Shown piece by piece: positions 29,575-30,000 of a stretch of DNA of 30,000 bases (position 1 is the first letter of the stretch; the number at the start of each line of letters is the position of its first letter). Both the position numbers and the translations under genes were made by a program. The notes beneath the pieces were generated by a model. The model was given only the letters and a program-made list of their open reading frames with translations, made no database searches and was not told the origin of the DNA. The stretch is from Geosiphon pyriformis (Eukaryota; Glomeromycota; Glomeromycetes; Archaeosporales; Geosiphonaceae). The stretch lies in contig JAAOMT010000599.1 of NCBI GenBank assembly GCA_016748015.1, positions 1-30,000 of the forward strand, read 5' to 3'.

Positions 29575-30000
29575 GTGATCCTTAATATCATCTTTAATCA
29601 GAGGAAATCAAGTGAAAAATGAAAAATGAAAATTAAATCTCATTAAAAATCATGTATAAAATCAAAAAACTTGTTGATAAAATTCGTTTAAATATCATAG
29701 GTTAATCAACCCGAGAGAGTGATGAGCTATCAAATCAAATCGGGAAAAATGGTCGGGGAATTTTTTATGGAAAAGGTTTACGCGATATAATGATCCATCA
29801 CTGGTGTTCCACCCCTCAATGTTTAGCAAGAAGATAAAAAAGATGGGGAACATTTAAAAATAAATAAAGATAGGTATAAACAAACAAGTAAATAAACAAA
29901 GATTTAGAAATTTAATATTCTTTAAATTTTACACGAAAGTGATGAAAATTGAACCTTTTTTACGATTTATCTTCTTTTTTTTTTACACTTTTTACTCCGG

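Larger units (their letters stand above)
26886..30000. other. CpG-normal intergenic segment without recognised gene
   Basis: From about 26,890 the texture changes abruptly: CpG and GC-containing words appear every 70 bases or so, mixed poly-A/T tracts of 6-10 bases are frequent, and microsatellites are common. No open frame exceeds what chance allows; the 28902-29180 frame is a translated AAT repeat. It may be flanking or untranslated sequence of a host gene to the right, but I cannot show one. Confidence 0.6.

Noticed and set aside
1-30000. CRISPR arrays, tRNA or rRNA genes, bacterial operons
   Set aside because: No regular spaced repeats, no tRNA-like A/B box pairs with a cloverleaf, and all recognised proteins are eukaryotic retrotransposon domains.

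Overview
The window looks like a transposon graveyard from a very AT-rich fungal genome, most likely an arbuscular mycorrhizal fungus (Glomeromycotina, Rhizophagus- or Gigaspora-like). Three things suggest this: the base composition; a Ty3/gypsy polyprotein of the type I associate with that group; and a LINE family whose RT, RNase H and C-terminal Cys/His blocks resemble those common in such genomes. The genus call rests on memory of these families, not on a search. I see no intact host gene, tRNA, rRNA or CRISPR array.

Layout. 1-7399: a minus-strand Ty3/gypsy element cut by the left window edge. It reads (right to left) LTR, gag N-terminal region, capsid and zinc knuckle, protease, Cys-rich zinc domain, acidic linker, dUTPase, beta-type linker, RT, RNase H, integrase zinc-binding domain. 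7760-12265: two plus-strand LINE copies head to tail. 13125-18555: three minus-strand LINE copies head to tail. 18640-19975: another plus-strand LINE fragment. 20948-21157: a three-copy 68-70 bp tandem repeat. 22900-24480: a minus-strand gypsy integrase split by a roughly 660 bp solo-LTR-like insertion. 24640-24920: one more LINE scrap. 24921-26885: almost pure A/T. 26890-30000: a sharply different segment with normal CpG content, microsatellites and no recognisable gene.

Every coding region up to 24.9 kb is broken, and in nearly every interpretable place the break is a C-to-T or G-to-A transition: Trp, Gln and Arg codons became stops, Asp became Asn, Glu became Lys, Gly became Arg/Ser, Pro became Leu/Phe. 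Catalytic residues are lost this way independently in a gypsy RT, a LINE RT, a gypsy integrase and several LINE RNase H domains. CpG is nearly absent from 7.4 to 26.9 kb (about a dozen by eye) but common from 26.9 kb to the end (about 45 in 3.1 kb). The left and middle therefore look like a heavily mutated, probably once-methylated repeat compartment with an edge near 26.9 kb.

No genes here form a living pathway. Two features merit most attention: the architecture of the first gypsy element (zinc domain plus dUTPase between protease and RT, and heat-shock-element-like motifs in its LTR), and the record of a RIP-like or deamination-driven mutation process.
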